In this document: piece by piece, positions 1-14,338 of the stretch
Position numbering within the stretch: position 1 is the stretch's first letter
Layout: every line of letters begins with the position of its first letter
DNA from: Neurospora crassa OR74A
Lineage: Eukaryota > Ascomycota > Sordariomycetes > Sordariales > Sordariaceae
Length of the DNA stretch: 64,000 nucleotides
Direction: 5' to 3'
NCBI RefSeq assembly: GCF_000182925.2
Contig: NC_026501.1
Span: 1,922,001 to 1,986,000, forward strand
Notes under the pieces: model-generated
What the model was told of the DNA's origin: nothing
Seen by the model: only the letters and a program-made list of their open reading frames with translations
The model's database searches: none
Made by a program: the position numbers and the translations under genes

Positions 1-3000
1 TCCATCCAGTGGTATCGTGGCCGTTGCTGGTCGTTGTTCTTACCAGAACCCATTGTCCCAAAAACCCACTGAAATGACATCCCTTGATCTCGTGGATTTG
101 GCGGTCTACCTACTGATCTAGGTCTAAAGGCTTCCACTTTCAAACAATCCCTTCAGCAGCTGACGGGCCAGTTGGTCTATCACAGATGACTGATGTTGAT
201 AAAAAGCCATGGACATTGCTAAGATGGCTGGTCACGATAGCTTCAGTACTTGCCTCTAGCGGTCGACACGTATAACAAACCACAGCGTACGGCTCTCTAG
301 GCTAGCTAGAATGCATATCCAATACCACGTTGTTGGTGTCTGAAACGAACCCACTCTTCGTGTGTAGGGGCCGGTTCCGAGGATGTACCATGTGCCATTG
401 CTTCTCGAAACGATGCTTGTTCTGACTAGAGAATATCTGAAAGAAGGCCATTATTTCCGAGTCTAGAGTAGCGATCTGTAGGTCTCACGTCTAAGCGCCG
501 AACTTGGCACACATGGTCGAATGAGCTGAACGGCCAGACCTCTTTCATTCTGGGAGGCTCTTACTGCGACCGAGAGCCAGTTTGTGATGCAGGGTACCTG
601 GATTGTGGATAGGGTTCGTTTCAGTGCCGTAAAGCTGATCTGCTCTGCCTTTGTTGACCTTTATGCCATAGGAGTGTTCTAGTCATTACAGATAAACACT
701 TTGATTTATTCCATCATAAGTTGTTCCGGCCGACCATGACAGTGTTGTTATCTGCCTTAAGATAGGTACGGATGGCTTCATCTTCAGCAGAGCGATAGAA
801 GCTATCTTCTGACATGGGATAGGTGTCATGTCGTGGGTGCGGCGGAAAGTGGGTTCTGTAGTGTACGCACTCCAACACAATTGTTGAACGTGGAATTCTC
901 GTCCCTTCGCCTCGGCATGTCTTGAATGGACTCAGTTACAGGGCGGCAGAGACGGAGCACGGCATCGGGGTCGGCTCGGAGACCCCATCCTCGTCTCCAT
1001 GTAGCGCTACCGTAAGAATCCTTGTTACCGCAAACACCCCATTTTGCAAAGACTCACAAACTGGTCCCATCAGATGCCCCAAATTTCCGCGGCCTGGATC
1101 CCCAGTTTTATTGAGTAATAAGGTACGCTTTGACGCAAAATCCCATCTTTTGCAATGAATTCGAGCCATGTTCCAAAGGTGCCTGGATCACACGAGCTGC
1201 ATTAACAGGGGTTCCTATGATGACTGTTGAACTCATATTCTCCGGCGAGCAATTGCCCCGTGGGGAGCCGCCTTGGGCTCCTTGAGATGTAGAATGGCCG
1301 GATGCTGATCCCTTTCCTTGAGGTCCTTGAGGTCTGAACAAGTGGCCGTCCAGATCCCGAAGCCCCGGATTGTTGTAGATCCTCTCGGTCCCCTAAACTC
1401 CACCGAACTCTGTCTGCAATCTGCAACCTGCGGCACCGTCACGGCATTGTGAAATCCACCTCGGACTTGCTTGGGTACGTAGCAGCGTATCACAAGGCAC
1501 GACAGCCTCGACGACGGCGGCAGTCGATGTTGGGGGGATACATATGTGTGGGGTGTCGCCGTGATGTGCGCATACACGGGACCGCATACACTATAGTGTA
1601 GAGCGCCGTGGTACTGCCGAATGCCATCCGAGCCCTTCCGTAGTCGAACAAATAAAAAAAAATGCGGTACCCTTTGGTGTCACTTGTCCTCAGCAAGTAC
1701 ACTAGGTACTGCCGACCTTCTCACCTCACTGTTTGGTGATTTACCCAACCACGGAAGCCGAAATACTTCCTACGCAGTACCCCTTCCTGCGCCTAAGAGC
1801 CGGAACCGGCGTGGCGGTACGTGACACCCGGTCACGGACTACCAATGCAGGTGGCAGCAAGGGGATGACGTGGAACCGGACGTGCCGACATAGCCGGATT
1901 TTGTGAAATAGAGTTGCAACTTGCAGGCAACCGGTTGTATGTACGCAGTAGAGAAGGAGGAAGCGCGTAGCAACTGTGATGAGTGGAGAAAAAAATGGAA
2001 GTCGAAAGGCAAGATAGGCTGTCGATACTAGCCATTAGCGTTTTTATAAGGCCGTGAAAGCCCGCGATAAGGAGAACCAATCGCCGGACGACGGTTTACC
2101 AGCTTCTTTTGACAAACCTCAAAGGCGAGGCGGGGCCGTTACTTACCTCCTACTTGAGGTACTGTAGTATACCTAGGTAGTTAGTGGGTGGAAGCCAGCC
2201 CAAAACTCACCTACGGGTCGCGAGACGTGGATGGTCCACGATCTTCGCGAACGACGACAGTGGTAGCTCGACAGGACACCCGCAGTCCACTAACGCCGAG
2301 TTTCCGCCGTTTGGAAGGCGCTCGTGAGCTCGCACGCCCCGGCAGTAGTAGCATGCCCCAGCTCTCGATGCTTACCTGACCAGCCCACACCAGCAAAGCC
2401 AAGTCACAGAGCATCGTCAACCGAAAAGACCCAAACAGCGGCAGCCCATTGGCAGCACATCAGGGACGTCTGCGCGGTTCAGCTCCTTTCCGCGATTGAA
2501 AACTCTTGCGCCTGCTGCTTGGGACGCGCCTAAGCCGAGACAGAAGAGGGCTCCGTTGCATCGCGCCATCATCCTGGTTCCCTTATTGAAGCCAAGCGTG
2601 GGACACATTTCTAGCCTCCCGTCATGACCCGTATCGTTTAGGAGGCAGGGAGGTAGTTAGACAGGCCACAGCAAGCATCTCCTTGGTGACTTGGCCGGGG
2701 ATGACGCCAGGAAGCGATCATATCCGGTATTGCAAAGGATACTTAGGTCCCGCTGCTTCGTTATTAGTCGGTGTCTTCCAAGTCTTGAGGATCGTCGTCC
2801 GTTTGGCAGCTTCTGGGGGGTCGATTTGTGAGCTTGTCGAAAAGCGGATTTTTCGCAATAAAAAGAGAAAGAAATTTGATATTTAAACACTTTTGATTCT
2901 CTTGAATTTTCTTTCTTCCTCTCATTCTGATTCCCACAGGTACTGGATCGCCATACTGATTTGGTCCCATCCATCATCCAACTGATCTTGCCTTATAATC

Positions 3001-6000
3001 CGCCTCGCCACTACCATGGAAGCATACATGTGCAAAAGGTCGATCGGAGCTGCTTCACTTTGGCGGTCATGGGAGCATGGCAACATGGTAACATGGTTTC
3101 TAAGCCAAGAGAAAGCAACGTTTCTTCGGTCATTCTTCGACCGTCAATCCCTTTCCTGGGCTGGAACCCAGAATTATGAAAGGCCGGTGTTAATTTTAGG
3201 TTTCTGAAGAGGCTCCCTTATCCGTGCGTGTTTTGTTCCTAAACCTACATGGCAATGTCCGTGCACATTGACGATGGCCTCCTCCTTTATCGCAAACATT
3301 GTCTGGACTAGCAACTTCCATCGCAGCAACTGATGGAACTCTCTTTTATAACTGAGGACTCTCAAGCACGCGGTAGAGGTAGGCAACAGCCTTGAGCAAT
3401 GAAGCTTTTGAAAAAGTTTCCTTCACGTCCCCCTCAACATCTTGCTGTGTGCCCACCACAATGGGTTGTGTAGTTTAAACGTAATAACTTGAAGTTGAGC
3501 TTGCTCGAAGCGCTTGAAATATTCCGTTTTGGAGAGTCTTGACATATATGTTAGGACTTTGATCATGTTCATCACAGCCAAGTATGCCAAGGCTAGAATT
3601 GACCTTGCGTGTTTCCTCACCAAGCGCAAAGTGTGGTTGAACCAGTCTGACCGGGAATACCACTGCATGAACGCAACGGGACTTTCCAATCCGCTTCACC
3701 AAGACCAAGGGGGCATGGCTCCATACCATGAACCGACCGGGGCTCAAAGTGTGTTTCTGAAGCCTGACAGCCGAGCCGAGACCAGTGACCCTGTGTTCGC
3801 AAGCTGCCAGTATTAATATAGTACTTAAGTACAGATTATACAAACACGGTATGTACATACATTCTACCTGACCGCCGGGAGCGGTAGCCGAAAGAGGAGG
3901 GAAGTAAATCTTACATTCTCCAGTTGGCTGGTTATGCTTACGTCTCCGCCCTGTGCCATGGCCGTCTGAGGGATTTGAATCTTCTTTCTCCCGCGTCAAA
4001 CTCATAAGACCACAAGCTCAAAAAAAAAAAAAAAAAAGGTTTGAGGTTGTCAAGCAAGACTGATAGTGCCATAACACTGCCATATGGGTGAAGTGGTGGA
4101 ACTGTCGATCTCCCCACCTGTAATTGATATAATGCTGTTCACATATCTTAGTATCATGACTCCTTCATACACTAGTCGTCCTGTCAGTCAAGTCTGGTTA
4201 AACATGTGATACTTGAGTATTGTAAATCAAGCTGTCATGTTGAGCAATCCTGGGAGTTCGACAGCAGGGTTATGAGCCCTGGATGTGGAAGTTCCGAGGG
4301 ATGACTTCGCCTGCGGTACTGCGTGCCACGGCTGTTGAACCACGCAACTTTTAGCCACTTGTTGCCCACTCAATGCAAGCCTCTTTTCAGAGCTTACTGT
4401 TCCCGTATTTCGGTATGCCAATGCAGATGAGTGTGTCCTTGATTTGAGTTCGGGAAACATGTTACTGAAGCAACATAGCGATGGAGGTCGACATTAAAAG
4501 CATGCGGAAGTGGACGAGACGGTCCATAAAAGTACATATTGTGATGCCTTTGTGTTTGATATTAATGGGTGGCCACTTGATGGGCACCTCGCGTTTCGGA
4601 AAGCTGACAGACTGTCGTTCAGGATAGGCAGAGCGGCGGTAGCCATCCACACACCGCCTCTTGCACAGCCTTCTGACTGGAAGGGGGAACATGGGTCGGA
4701 TGGGCTTTTTTGCATTGGCATGGCTGAAGGAACTCGCATATGCCTTCAAGAATTGAAGCTCGCGGGCCTCTCAATATGGTCGGGATGTGTGAGTTGCGGA
4801 GGGTAGGTGGGTAGGTAGGAAGCGGCCAACCGACAGCTTGACATTTAGTGTAACAGGCCGCCAACTTGTGGTTGGCAACTAGTTTCACACTTGCATTCAG
4901 TTTATGTCGTGGGACACTACCTGCTGTATTAGTGACAACCACGGCCATGGCTGGATCCCGTTGCCTGGTGACTGATTGGAATTGGTGACCAAATCTCATA
5001 GGACCAGTTGACATCGGTACCGGGACGGCGATCATCTTAATCTCGCATTTATAGTCCTGAATTAAGTTGAGAAGCCATAAGTAGCCTGGACTGAGCCATA
5101 TGTTGATAGCTCACTACAACGATGGGTCTGAGGAGGCAATCTTTGATGCCGTACAACGATGATGGAGTGCAAAGGCATCGCAGCGACAAGAGGTCGGAAA
5201 CTGGCTCGGTGAAGGCTAGCTAGGATGTTGAGGATTAGCAGAAATGTCAATGCTTGCGAGCTTTTAACACATGCCACAAAGTATGCTAGAGAGTGCTGGC
5301 ACCGTCACACCAATTTGTTGTTGCCCTTTAAGGACTATGTCTCTATGAACCGTATGAATTCGACCGTTCATGAAGTCACTGAGAGTAATGACAACTTCGG
5401 GTTTGCTGCAGAAAAGCTGGTGGTAAGCGATAAGCCATTCTTTTACCCATCACATATCTCGATCGTTTTGTTGTATGCGGGGGCGGCACGAGACACTTGG
5501 AGACGATGATATCTTGCAGTTCAGCCGAATTGTTCATCCAATGTGACCTTGGCTTAGAAAGTATACCATGCCCTAGAGAGCTTGTATGGATAAGAGCCTC
5601 CTCTCGGAGGAGTAGTAGGTAAAGAAGTTTGGACTATCCCCGTGGGACATGGAACGAGATGGTGAGGAAAGGGCCGAAAGGGATGATCGGTCGCTGAACC
5701 AGAACAGCCAACTGCCGCGTCTTACAGGTAGAGGTATCGTGACACGCAGGAGGCCGACAGCCATAAGCTGCCGTTCAGATGAAGCAGGCCGAGCTCTTGG
5801 CGACGGGATTCTGCCTCAGTACCTTACATTACCAAGACAAGCCATCCAGATCGTCACCAGGTTCCTTACTGCGTATCGTGTGTGAAGGCGACACAGCTGG
5901 GCGAAATCGACCAGATTGACTGGCGCCAAGGAATTGTCCATCGTCCAAAAGTTACCTGGACCAGAGAAATGACTGGCAAGTTCTTGGCTGTGCTTCATTG

Positions 6001-9000
6001 CTTGACCGTGCCGAGACTGGCCAAGGAGCTGTTGAGGTTACAGCTCTGCTTTCTGCCGATGAAAAAGAACGAGGGGAGACAATGCTATACATGGTCCGTA
6101 CTGCGTAAGTCAGGAGGCGGCCGAGGCTGATCAAGCGGGTCAAGAAGCCTCGCCTTGTAAAAATCCGACACCGAAAACCCCTAACAGAATCGTTTTTGTC
6201 TCCGGCCCAGTGCGATCATCCGGTTCGAAGTGATAGGCACAAGACGACGCAGGGGGAAGTGGCAGCGAGACTGTCCTCGGAAGACAGAGGATAACACATC
6301 GTGTGTTGACGAAGCAAATGTAACATCAACCACGAGATGTCACCGGTCTCGACATACCACCCGTGGAAGGCATCCACAACGCAATGGTAGGCACGCACAG
6401 GCGCCGTGACCACAGTCGTCATGATACCAAACTTGTCCAACGCGAAATGGGGGGCTGAACTCGATCCTCACGGCTGGGCAGCTGGCCAACCAACCCATTG
6501 ATGTCGGTGGACCTACCCATATAGGGCCGGGTATACGCGTATACGGCGGTTGTGGTGTAGAAAATTCGATCTGACAGTTTGGATCATCCTCCCCACCCAC
6601 TTCCCCAGGACGTCTTGAAGAAACCCCTTAGCTCGATAGATGCCAATGTGCTTTGTCCTACCAACACTAGTGTCAAGTGTCAACCCCAGCGTGGGAATGG
6701 CCCTTGTAGGTGTGCACTCGCGGTTGTTGCAGATATCTGGGAAACGCCATCGTCCTCATCATGTGCCAACCCTGAATGAGGGCAGCAAGGTGAGATGATC
6801 AACAACGGGTTTTCGGCTCTTTTTGTGGTCCAGTTTCGGACATGATGCAATGGTGTCCCTGGAGCCAAAGGGAGTTCCTGATTTTCCCCCCCACGCGCGG
6901 GTACAGTATACATATATCAACCAGCTAAGACCTTTATGCGATCATGATGCTCCAACGGAACCGTAGCACTCTGCAAGCCTGCTGAACAGAGACGAGCTGC
7001 CCATCGACAAGAGCGGGAAATGCAAGAAATCGTGGAGACACCGCCCCATTGATGAGCGAGTACGGCAGCAATGACGCAGTTCGCGCTGTCGAAGGGCTTG
7101 GCAGGGATCACACGCAGAAAAAAGGCTATACCCACCTGCACTAGACGCCTAGGGCTCCCGCGCCTTATCAGTTTTCAAAAACCACCTCAGGAACCACTCT
7201 GCTGCATCAGCAACCCTCCCTCTCTCTTCTTTCCTTCTGGAGCTCTGGACGTGCCGGTTTGACCTCATCCAATTATCATCGCACGTGCAATACTAGCTCG
7301 TACCTCCATGGAGTACACAGTGACAGTCCATGCCAGGTGCGCACTGCTTTGCAATTCCCGCACCTCCATCCAACTGAACGAAGTGATGCGATGGAGATTT
7401 CTCCTTTTCTCTCGGTGGTGCGCTGGTGGTGGTGTCCACTGGTGCTGGGATGGGGGTCTTGTGGGGTTGAATGTCCCTGGGTCCAGTCGAATGGGTTCTC
7501 GAGACTGGGAGGTCGGGGGATCGGTGATTGTGGTGCGCCATTTGATTCGTGGATGGATAAGCCCTAGAGTGTGGGGGAATAGAAACCCCGCATGGAACGG
7601 AAGTCGGCAGCAGCCAGGTCGCCCTTTGTGGTAGCTCTCGTGGTGATGGCGGGCAAGTGATGATTGATCACTTGATGGATCACTGATTTTGACTTTCGAT
7701 AAAACTTGTTGCATGCCGATTCGAGGATAGCCTCAGCCCAGCTTCGACCGCCGTGAACTCATGTTCCTTAACTGTGCCGCCGGCAAGAGCGAAACAGGTA
7801 CTGCACACAGGCAAATCAACACCTGAATACAGGAGGAGACAAATGGAAGCGACGCCCAAGTAGGTAACGCAATGCGGCGGACGGAAATTTGTGTCCACAG
7901 AGACACTTACACTTGCCTTTCTACACTAGTCGCGAAAGACTCAAGCCTGGCCTTGTCTCGTCTTTCTTTTCCCCCCTCCATTGCCTAGAGGTAAGTACTA
8001 CTCGTCTGGATTCGAATCGCCTGTCACACCCCTTGCGCAATGGGTCTGAGAGGCGTTTCTGGCCCAGACGAGTATGGTACGGCTTGTTTGTTTTGGATGT
8101 TGTGCGATTGATATGACATATCCAGCCATCACGGCCGATTCAAGAGCCGACGTGGGCCTGATATTGCAGCAGACGTCTGGGCGGTCTTGGTAATTCCAAA
8201 AGCCTCTTGGCGATGAGAGGAGCAAGACAAGTCTCATACGTTATTATTTCACCCTCACGATGAAGATAGATGTCTTTGCATACGTGCTAATATTACTCTG
8301 TCACGGACTAGGAAAATGCTCCGGCCGAAATGTCTCCTGCATAGGACATAGAAGAGACCTCGACAATGCATTCATTGTTCAGTCATTTATTCCCATTTAT
8401 CATGGTTGAAAAATTGGTTTTAGTCAGAAATTGAACGCAAGAGTACGATTGGCCCGCATGGCAGAGCATGGCGCTTGTGGTTGAAAGGCCAGAACTGGGC
8501 ACCGAGATGGAAAACGACGTGGTTTTCTAGAAGGCAGCTCTACACATCCGCTCAAGACCAATCCGCTTTGTCGAAAATTACTGATTCCTCGGCTTGGTGG
8601 GGAAGTCTGTGGCTCTTCAGTCAGGTCCTACACTACAAGTTTTGACTTTCAAGACTTCCACATACTTTATGTCACTGCTTCAGCACAACTTGGTTGGACC
8701 TGGCAGTCTCTGACACAATCGGACACACAATGATTATCAGCTTTCTTCACTATGTACTGCCAAGCCTTAGACGTGAATCCCATCAGTTGGCTCAAGGGAC
8801 ATCCATCTACGAAATCACGTCCGCACTTTGACTGTGGCCTAAATCCCTGCGTACTTCACGAAGATGATGCTTTCTCTTGAGGCGGCAGCTGCTCCGGGGT
8901 TACGGGCGGATGGTTGGTTTCATGGCATAACCGACCCATTGCAATCCTCGAAAGGTTCGTTCTTTCGACATCCAGTAGTGTAGTGCTTGACTGCTTTGCT

Positions 9001-9930
9001 CGCATGTGGTCTTGCATATCGAGGTTACCGAATCAAACGCCCTCCACTTCTGAAGCTCCTGTTGGCGGGGGACCCTTGGCGTCTGCCCATCCAGCTGGGA
9101 TTGCAAAGATGGGATGAACTTGTTCGTTCGAATAAGCCCGCTACCGCATATGTATTCAAGAATGGCGTACTTCGCTGTACTGCATAGTATACCTGTACTC
9201 GTTGGGATAGTTGGGGGACTTTGCTTATTTCCCAAACGCCGATTGCCGCTCTGCATCCAGTGGTCAAGTGTGGACAACCGGGCCAGAAGGAAAAGAATGA
9301 GAGCCCCAGTGTACTGAACTGTCTCCATTGCCTGCCGCACATGGCCTGCGCAAGCCATTGATAGACAACCCAGTATACAAAGTAAACTGGTAAACTGAAG
9401 GTTTTGACTACGTCTAAGCCAAGGAGCCTCATAGGAAAATTACACGTACCTCGTCCAGTTTTAGCCCGCTAACCGGAGTATAGCTAAGTAACTTCCATTG
9501 TGCAATGTGTGCGATTCGAGACAACCGAATTTCAGGCGAAACCAGGCATCAGTTGCCTTGCCAAAATGAGGCAAATAGGTAGGTAATTCAAGGTAGCATT
9601 ACAGGTGCTGTACTTGCTGGGTACGTCCTGAAAAGCATCATTTCATCAATTCCCGTGGCAGCCAGCCCACCATCGTCGTGGAGTCCAGGCTGCGTCGAAA
9701 GCCCCGCCTTGACTTCCAATGGTCTTCTCCAATGCGAGCTGGAAGCATTTGTTGATTGCGCTTTTCCGTATTCCCGCAGCGGCAACCGGATTCCCTGACA
9801 GCTTCCCACTGCAATGTTGCGCAGGCCGTCCCCCCCTCCCCCCGGTCTTAGGCCCAGGGTCGAGGGCCCGAGAATACCCAAAAGCCCTCAAGGCCCTCAC
9901 CCAATATTCAGCCGGCTGCTTTTGATCCAT
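1..9930. other. Long intergenic stretch without a recognised gene
   Basis: No reading frame here resembles a known family, and I could not join open frames across plausible introns into a protein. Open frames are under about 180 codons and many begin at non-ATG codons. Base composition is ordinary (not AT-rich), so the stretch is not obviously RIP-degraded repeat. Visible details are a GGTA-rich run near 4800-4820, an A18 run at 4021-4038, CATGG-type short tandem repeats near 3070-3095, and scattered TAGAGGTA or CCTAGGTA motifs (for example near 2170, 3374 and 5730). A non-coding RNA, a very short gene or an old decayed repeat could be missed by eye. Confidence 0.5.
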
Positions 9931-9932
9931 TC

Positions 9933-10000
9933 CCTTGAGCTGTCTCTTTTTCCTCCTTTTCTCTTCTTCCTCCCTCCCCCACGCATTCGCTCTTTCTTAA
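9933..10000 (+). promoter_or_regulatory. Pyrimidine-rich tract, probable core promoter/leader of the downstream kinase
   Basis: A run strongly dominated by C and T lies about 1.1 kb before the kinase start. CT-rich tracts just upstream of transcription starts are common in filamentous ascomycetes. The stretch between it and the ATG at 11090 has no convincing gene, so it may be a long 5' leader, possibly with leader introns. This is inference from composition; no TATA box or mapped start is seen. Confidence 0.35.
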
Positions 10001-11089
10001 GACCAACAGAGACAAGAACCTACCGACACTTTTCCAGGACAACGACTACGGAACATCAACACCAGAGGTACGACTAGATTACGCTGCTGTAATCCGCCCA
10101 CAAGTCCTAGTGTACAGGCCACAACAACCACGACATCGGTTTAGCTTCCTTGCCATATACGTTTAGGAACACCCAACACTGCCCATCCGATTGCTATTTC
10201 AACTCTGGGGCCGCCAAGAAGCGTGCAGGCCAACCAGCATTTCAAAGCTGTAGATCTCGGCCGTTTTTGTACCTTCAACCACCCGCGCCACGCTCATCGC
10301 CCAGGGCGACACAAATCTCGCCTTTCAGCAGAGCACTCGCACCTGTATGGTCTTGGCGGGGAACGACAGCTTTGGTCCACTGAGACAACTCATACACGGC
10401 AACTTTCTACCGGACAAACAACCATCAAGTCCCGCGTACGTATAAGAGCATCCGGCACGCTTCAAGTTCGCTCCTCCTCTTCCCGAACCAGATTTGCAAC
10501 AGCAGCAGCCGGCCGATTCAAGCACCAACTTCGCGGACAGGCCGTCCCGGTAACGGAGACGATTCTCGAACACTGCAGAGCAAGGTTTGTGTGGGTGTCC
10601 CTAGCGAAGCAGCACAAAGCTTGCTGTCAAAGGGGTTCGGGATTGGTGATCGGTAACACCGATCCGCTCAAAAGTGAAAAACAGGCGCCCAGCTGGTTGG
10701 GACCGCAGCGGCGTCGCTTCTTTCACCAGTCTAGCCTCAGGGTTCGTTCCTTGTTGGGGTCACTCGCTCGGGGCTTCGGGTTCTCGGCTCCTGTCTCAAT
10801 TTTTTTTTTGGGGGGGTTACTCTTGCATCCGTTTTGGACCGGCACCTGCTTCTGATTCCGTCAGTGTGGTGTGCTGCACTGCGTAGGTGGCCACTCATAT
10901 CATCAGCGGCCATCAGCCAGAACCCCCTTTCCATCACGCACCAAAAGGAGACCTTGACGTATTTCATTCCGGTTCCCAGCCAACCCCGCGGGCCACGCCA
11001 TTCTTCCAGGTTGCCTGTGCCGCCTGCCCTGCTGGACGCTGCACCCTCCCACACCTTCTGGAAGAAAGCCCCCAAAGCTTCCTTCCACC
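10001..11089 (+). other. Presumed long 5' leader of the kinase gene
   Basis: About 1.1 kb separates the CT-rich tract from the chosen kinase ATG. Open frames here (up to about 210 codons) start at GTG or TTG rather than ATG and are not protein-like. The stretch has several further C/T-rich segments. It could be 5' untranslated sequence or intergenic DNA; without transcripts the two cannot be separated. Confidence 0.3.
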
Positions 11090-13435
11090 ATGGCAGCCAC
11101 GGTGCTTGCTTCTGCGGCCACGCAGACTTCTCAAGAAGGTATCGTCTCCTCCCACTTGAATTGTGCACATAGCTTCCTTGAAAGGCTACCCTTTCTTTCT
11201 TTCACTTGATGCAGCCCTTCCTGCTCTTCCTCTCCCTCAAGTTCTTGTTCGTCCCTTTCAGTACCTGCCAGATTTTGCCAAGCAGTATCCTCGCCGCCTA
11301 GCTTTATCCGTCGAACAGTATACTCAACGTCTTTGTGCCCAGATCATCCTCACACCTCGCACTCCGAGCCCAACTCCTCCGGGCCTGCGCCTTCGCCGCA
11401 TCAATATCCTACCGACCTTGCCAGCTCGATCCCCGAAGAAGGCGATGAGACCGAAAGTGACGCTACCAATGAACCTGTCACGCCTGTGAGCGGCCGCCAG
11501 TCCCAGGACTTCCATGAATCCCTCGTCGCCCCCGACGCTCATCCAAGCGACGACGACGACGTTCTCTACGGATCGATTGTTGCATCCGGCAAGCCTCGCC
11601 CCTCCTTCTCGGCCGCCTCTGCGGTTAGCACAAAAAGCACACTTAACCTTAACGCCCATTATAATCCCGCCCCCCGAAAGAACTCAATTGCCGAGTCGAC
11701 TGCCACCACCACCGGCCGCCGTTCCAACACTTTCAAACGCGCCATGTCCGGCATCTTCAGGCGCACGGCCTCCACGCTGGAGAGATCTGTACCCGGCCTA
11801 ATGGATCATCACGGAGATAGTGCGGTTCTAGACCCCCATCCTCACGACATGACTCAGCCACGAGATATTCCCGGCCGCCGCTTCTCCTTGGCCAGGAGTT
11901 CCAACACTACGCGGTCAAACACGCCTCCATCGCCCGGCTCACCGCTAGAGATGAGCATCATGTCCAAGGAACAAGCTTCAAGCCCGACGGTCCCAAGTCC
12001 TGACGCCTTTCTCGACAAGAAGAAGAGGGCGACGACAGGCTTGGGCCTCCGATCACGCGCCATCAACTTCATTACCAACAATGCTTCGCATGACGAGGCA
12101 AAGCATCTCCGCCGGCCCCTCCGTCGCCGTGCCAGCAGCTTCGATACCTCAAAACGTGAAAAGTCGGCAAAATCCGGCGCTGCCCACCCGCAGGTTGAGA
12201 TGTCAAGAGCGCCTTGGGAAATTCCCGCCCCGACTGGCACCGGCTTGAAGGCCAGGCGTCTAAGCTTGAGCCTACCCGACGACTTTACCGTCGATGTTGT
12301 CGATCTTTTGTCTGAATTCGAGTACCACAACAAACTCCTACGACGCCACGCCACGATCGGAAAGGGCGGATCAGCCAAGGTTACCCTCGTATCACGGAAA
12401 GGGCAACCGGACGAAATTTATGCTGTCAAGCAGTTTCGAGCGAAGTCGAGTTCAGAAACAGTGGAAGAATACCGCAAGAAGATTCTGTCCGAATATACCG
12501 TTTCAAAGAGCCTTCACCACCCAAACATCGTCGAGACAATACGCCTTTGTACCCACCATGGTCTATATAGCCACGTGATGGAGTACTGCTCCGAGGGTGA
12601 TCTCTTTTCCTTGGTCCAGAAGAAGTATCTCATGTCAGAAGATAGGGAGAAGGACCGTCTGTGTCTCTTCAAACAGCTAGTACAAGCTGTCAACTACCTT
12701 CACTCGAACGGAATCGCGCACCGCGACATTAAACTCGAAAATATTCTGATTACTTCCGACAGCAAGCTCAAGCTTGCCGATTTCGGCGTCTCGGAAGTTT
12801 TTAGCGGCAGACACCCTGGCGAGAGGGAAGCCGGTGGTCAGTGTGGCCAGGATATGGGAGAGGTGCGTCGCTGTGCCGGGGGCTATCTGGGCAGCTTGCC
12901 ATATGTGCCTCCGGAGATTCTTGAGAAGGTCAGCGACTACGATCCGCGCGCCGTTGACGTTTGGGGCGTTGCAGTCTGCATGATCGCCATGACATTTGGC
13001 GGCTCCATCTGGAACCAGGCGACTCTAACTCCCTCTGACGGCTCCAAGCCGGATGTTTGCTACGTCCAACTAGCGGAAGGCTGGAGAAAGTGGAACGCAA
13101 GACACGCTGGTCAGACTAATCCAGTCCCTGCGGACACCGACATGCCCCGCGCAAAGTTCATGGACTTTGCCATTACTCACAACGGACTCCGTCGCCTCCT
13201 GCTCCAGATGCTTAACCCGAATCCCGATAAGCGCATTTCGATCACCGACGTCTTCAATAGCAGATTCGTCAAAAATGTCGAGTGCTGCCAACTCGAAAGT
13301 TACGAGGATCCATCCAAGACGATTGATGCCTCGAAGAAGGGATGCTTCGGAAAAGGTGCACCGCAGAAGATTTTCTGCCACAACCACTTACCCCCCAAGG
13401 CACATCATGTTGCCGCTGTCATTGGCAGAACCTGA
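11090..13435 (+). CDS. HAL/Sat4-type serine/threonine protein kinase
   Basis: Predicted 740-residue kinase in two exons, 11090-11138 and 11262-13435, with a 123-bp intron (donor GTATCG, acceptor TTTCAG). The ATG has a strong CCACCATGG context. The first ~340 residues are Ser/Pro/Arg-rich and probably disordered. The kinase domain follows: Gly-rich loop IGKGGSAKV at 382-390, ATP-binding Lys406 in AVK, catalytic loop HRDIKLEN with Asp505, and DFG at 523-525. The usual APE is PPE, within YVPPEIL. All catalytic residues are present. The family includes yeast Sat4/Hal4 and Hal5, which stabilise plasma-membrane transporters such as the Trk potassium channels and affect salt tolerance. That role is inferred here. 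The family is expanded in fungi, so the exact orthologue is uncertain. The small first exon rests on reading frame and splice consensus only. Confidence 0.9.
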
Positions 13436-14319
13436 ATGATCACTACTCTAGTGGCTCGGGATAATATTATCACGACTAATTTCTTTACCTTCGTTGACAC
13501 CATGGGAACAATCACAGCAGATACGCAATGCGGGCTCTTTTGTGTCCATTTCACATTGCTCCCACCGGAGTTGAGTTGAGCTCGACGATTGGGCGCTCTC
13601 AATATTTGATAGAGGAGGAATTTCCTGCGCATTCTTGATTTGGGTCGGAGAAGTTCTATACAAGGGCGTTTGTGGGTGTCAAATCAGTCATTGTGCTGTT
13701 AGTGGGGTGGTTTGGTATCATGGGTTTTGGTTTTTTGAGCATGGCGGTTTTTTCTTGTCTTGCCGATTTGGAAGAGCGATAGAGAAAGGGGTTTGCGCGG
13801 TGCATCTTGGAGTCGATAACGGTCCAGGCGGGTTCTCATGAGACAGCAAGTAGAGAGCAAGATCCAGATATGAGGAAGCGGGGAGAAACAAATCTTTGAT
13901 TGTGTTGAGCGTCGTTTGCCATGGATAAGTCCTTGAGCCGCGATCAGGCAACCCGGTGGGAGGGAAGAAAAAAAAAGATCAGATATCAATACATACTCTG
14001 CATTTCCCCTATGAACGTCATGGTCATCGAGTCACCCTATGTTGCTTTCCTTCAATTAGCCACTCATTGACTACATCATGCCACACCCGGAACCTCCCCC
14101 TTTGAATTCATGTATGGGACCCCTTGGGATGACGTGAAACGTTCGTGATGGACGGTGCAGTGATAGTACCTGTCGGCTGCTACAGACTCTATTCGTTCAC
14201 AGTAGTGGCATTCATCGACAGGTCAGCTATGAAGGGTCTCAACGCGGGAAAAGGCAAAGCAACATCGAATGTCAGGGCACTTGGTGTTAGTCACTGAAAG
14301 AGGGAGGAGAGAAAACGTT

Positions 14320-14338
14320 GGGGGGGGGGGGGGGGGGG
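14320..14338. repeat. Poly(G) tract, 19 G
   Basis: Uninterrupted run of 19 G in non-coding DNA. Such runs are length-unstable and difficult to sequence, so the true length is uncertain. Confidence 0.9.

Noticed and set aside
3960-4038. tRNA-like 3' half next to an A18 run (GATTCAAATCC and GACGGC read on the minus strand)
   Set aside because: No matching 5' acceptor strand, T-stem pairs are broken, and the A run has the wrong orientation for a SINE.
5062-5277. 71-codon minus-strand frame with a hydrophobic N-terminus resembling a secreted effector
   Set aside because: No cysteine pattern, no intron structure and no leader; hydrophobic starts of this length arise by chance.
10223-10855. 210-codon plus-strand frame before the kinase
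   Set aside because: Begins at GTG, Arg/Ser/Gln-rich, and lies in the probable leader.
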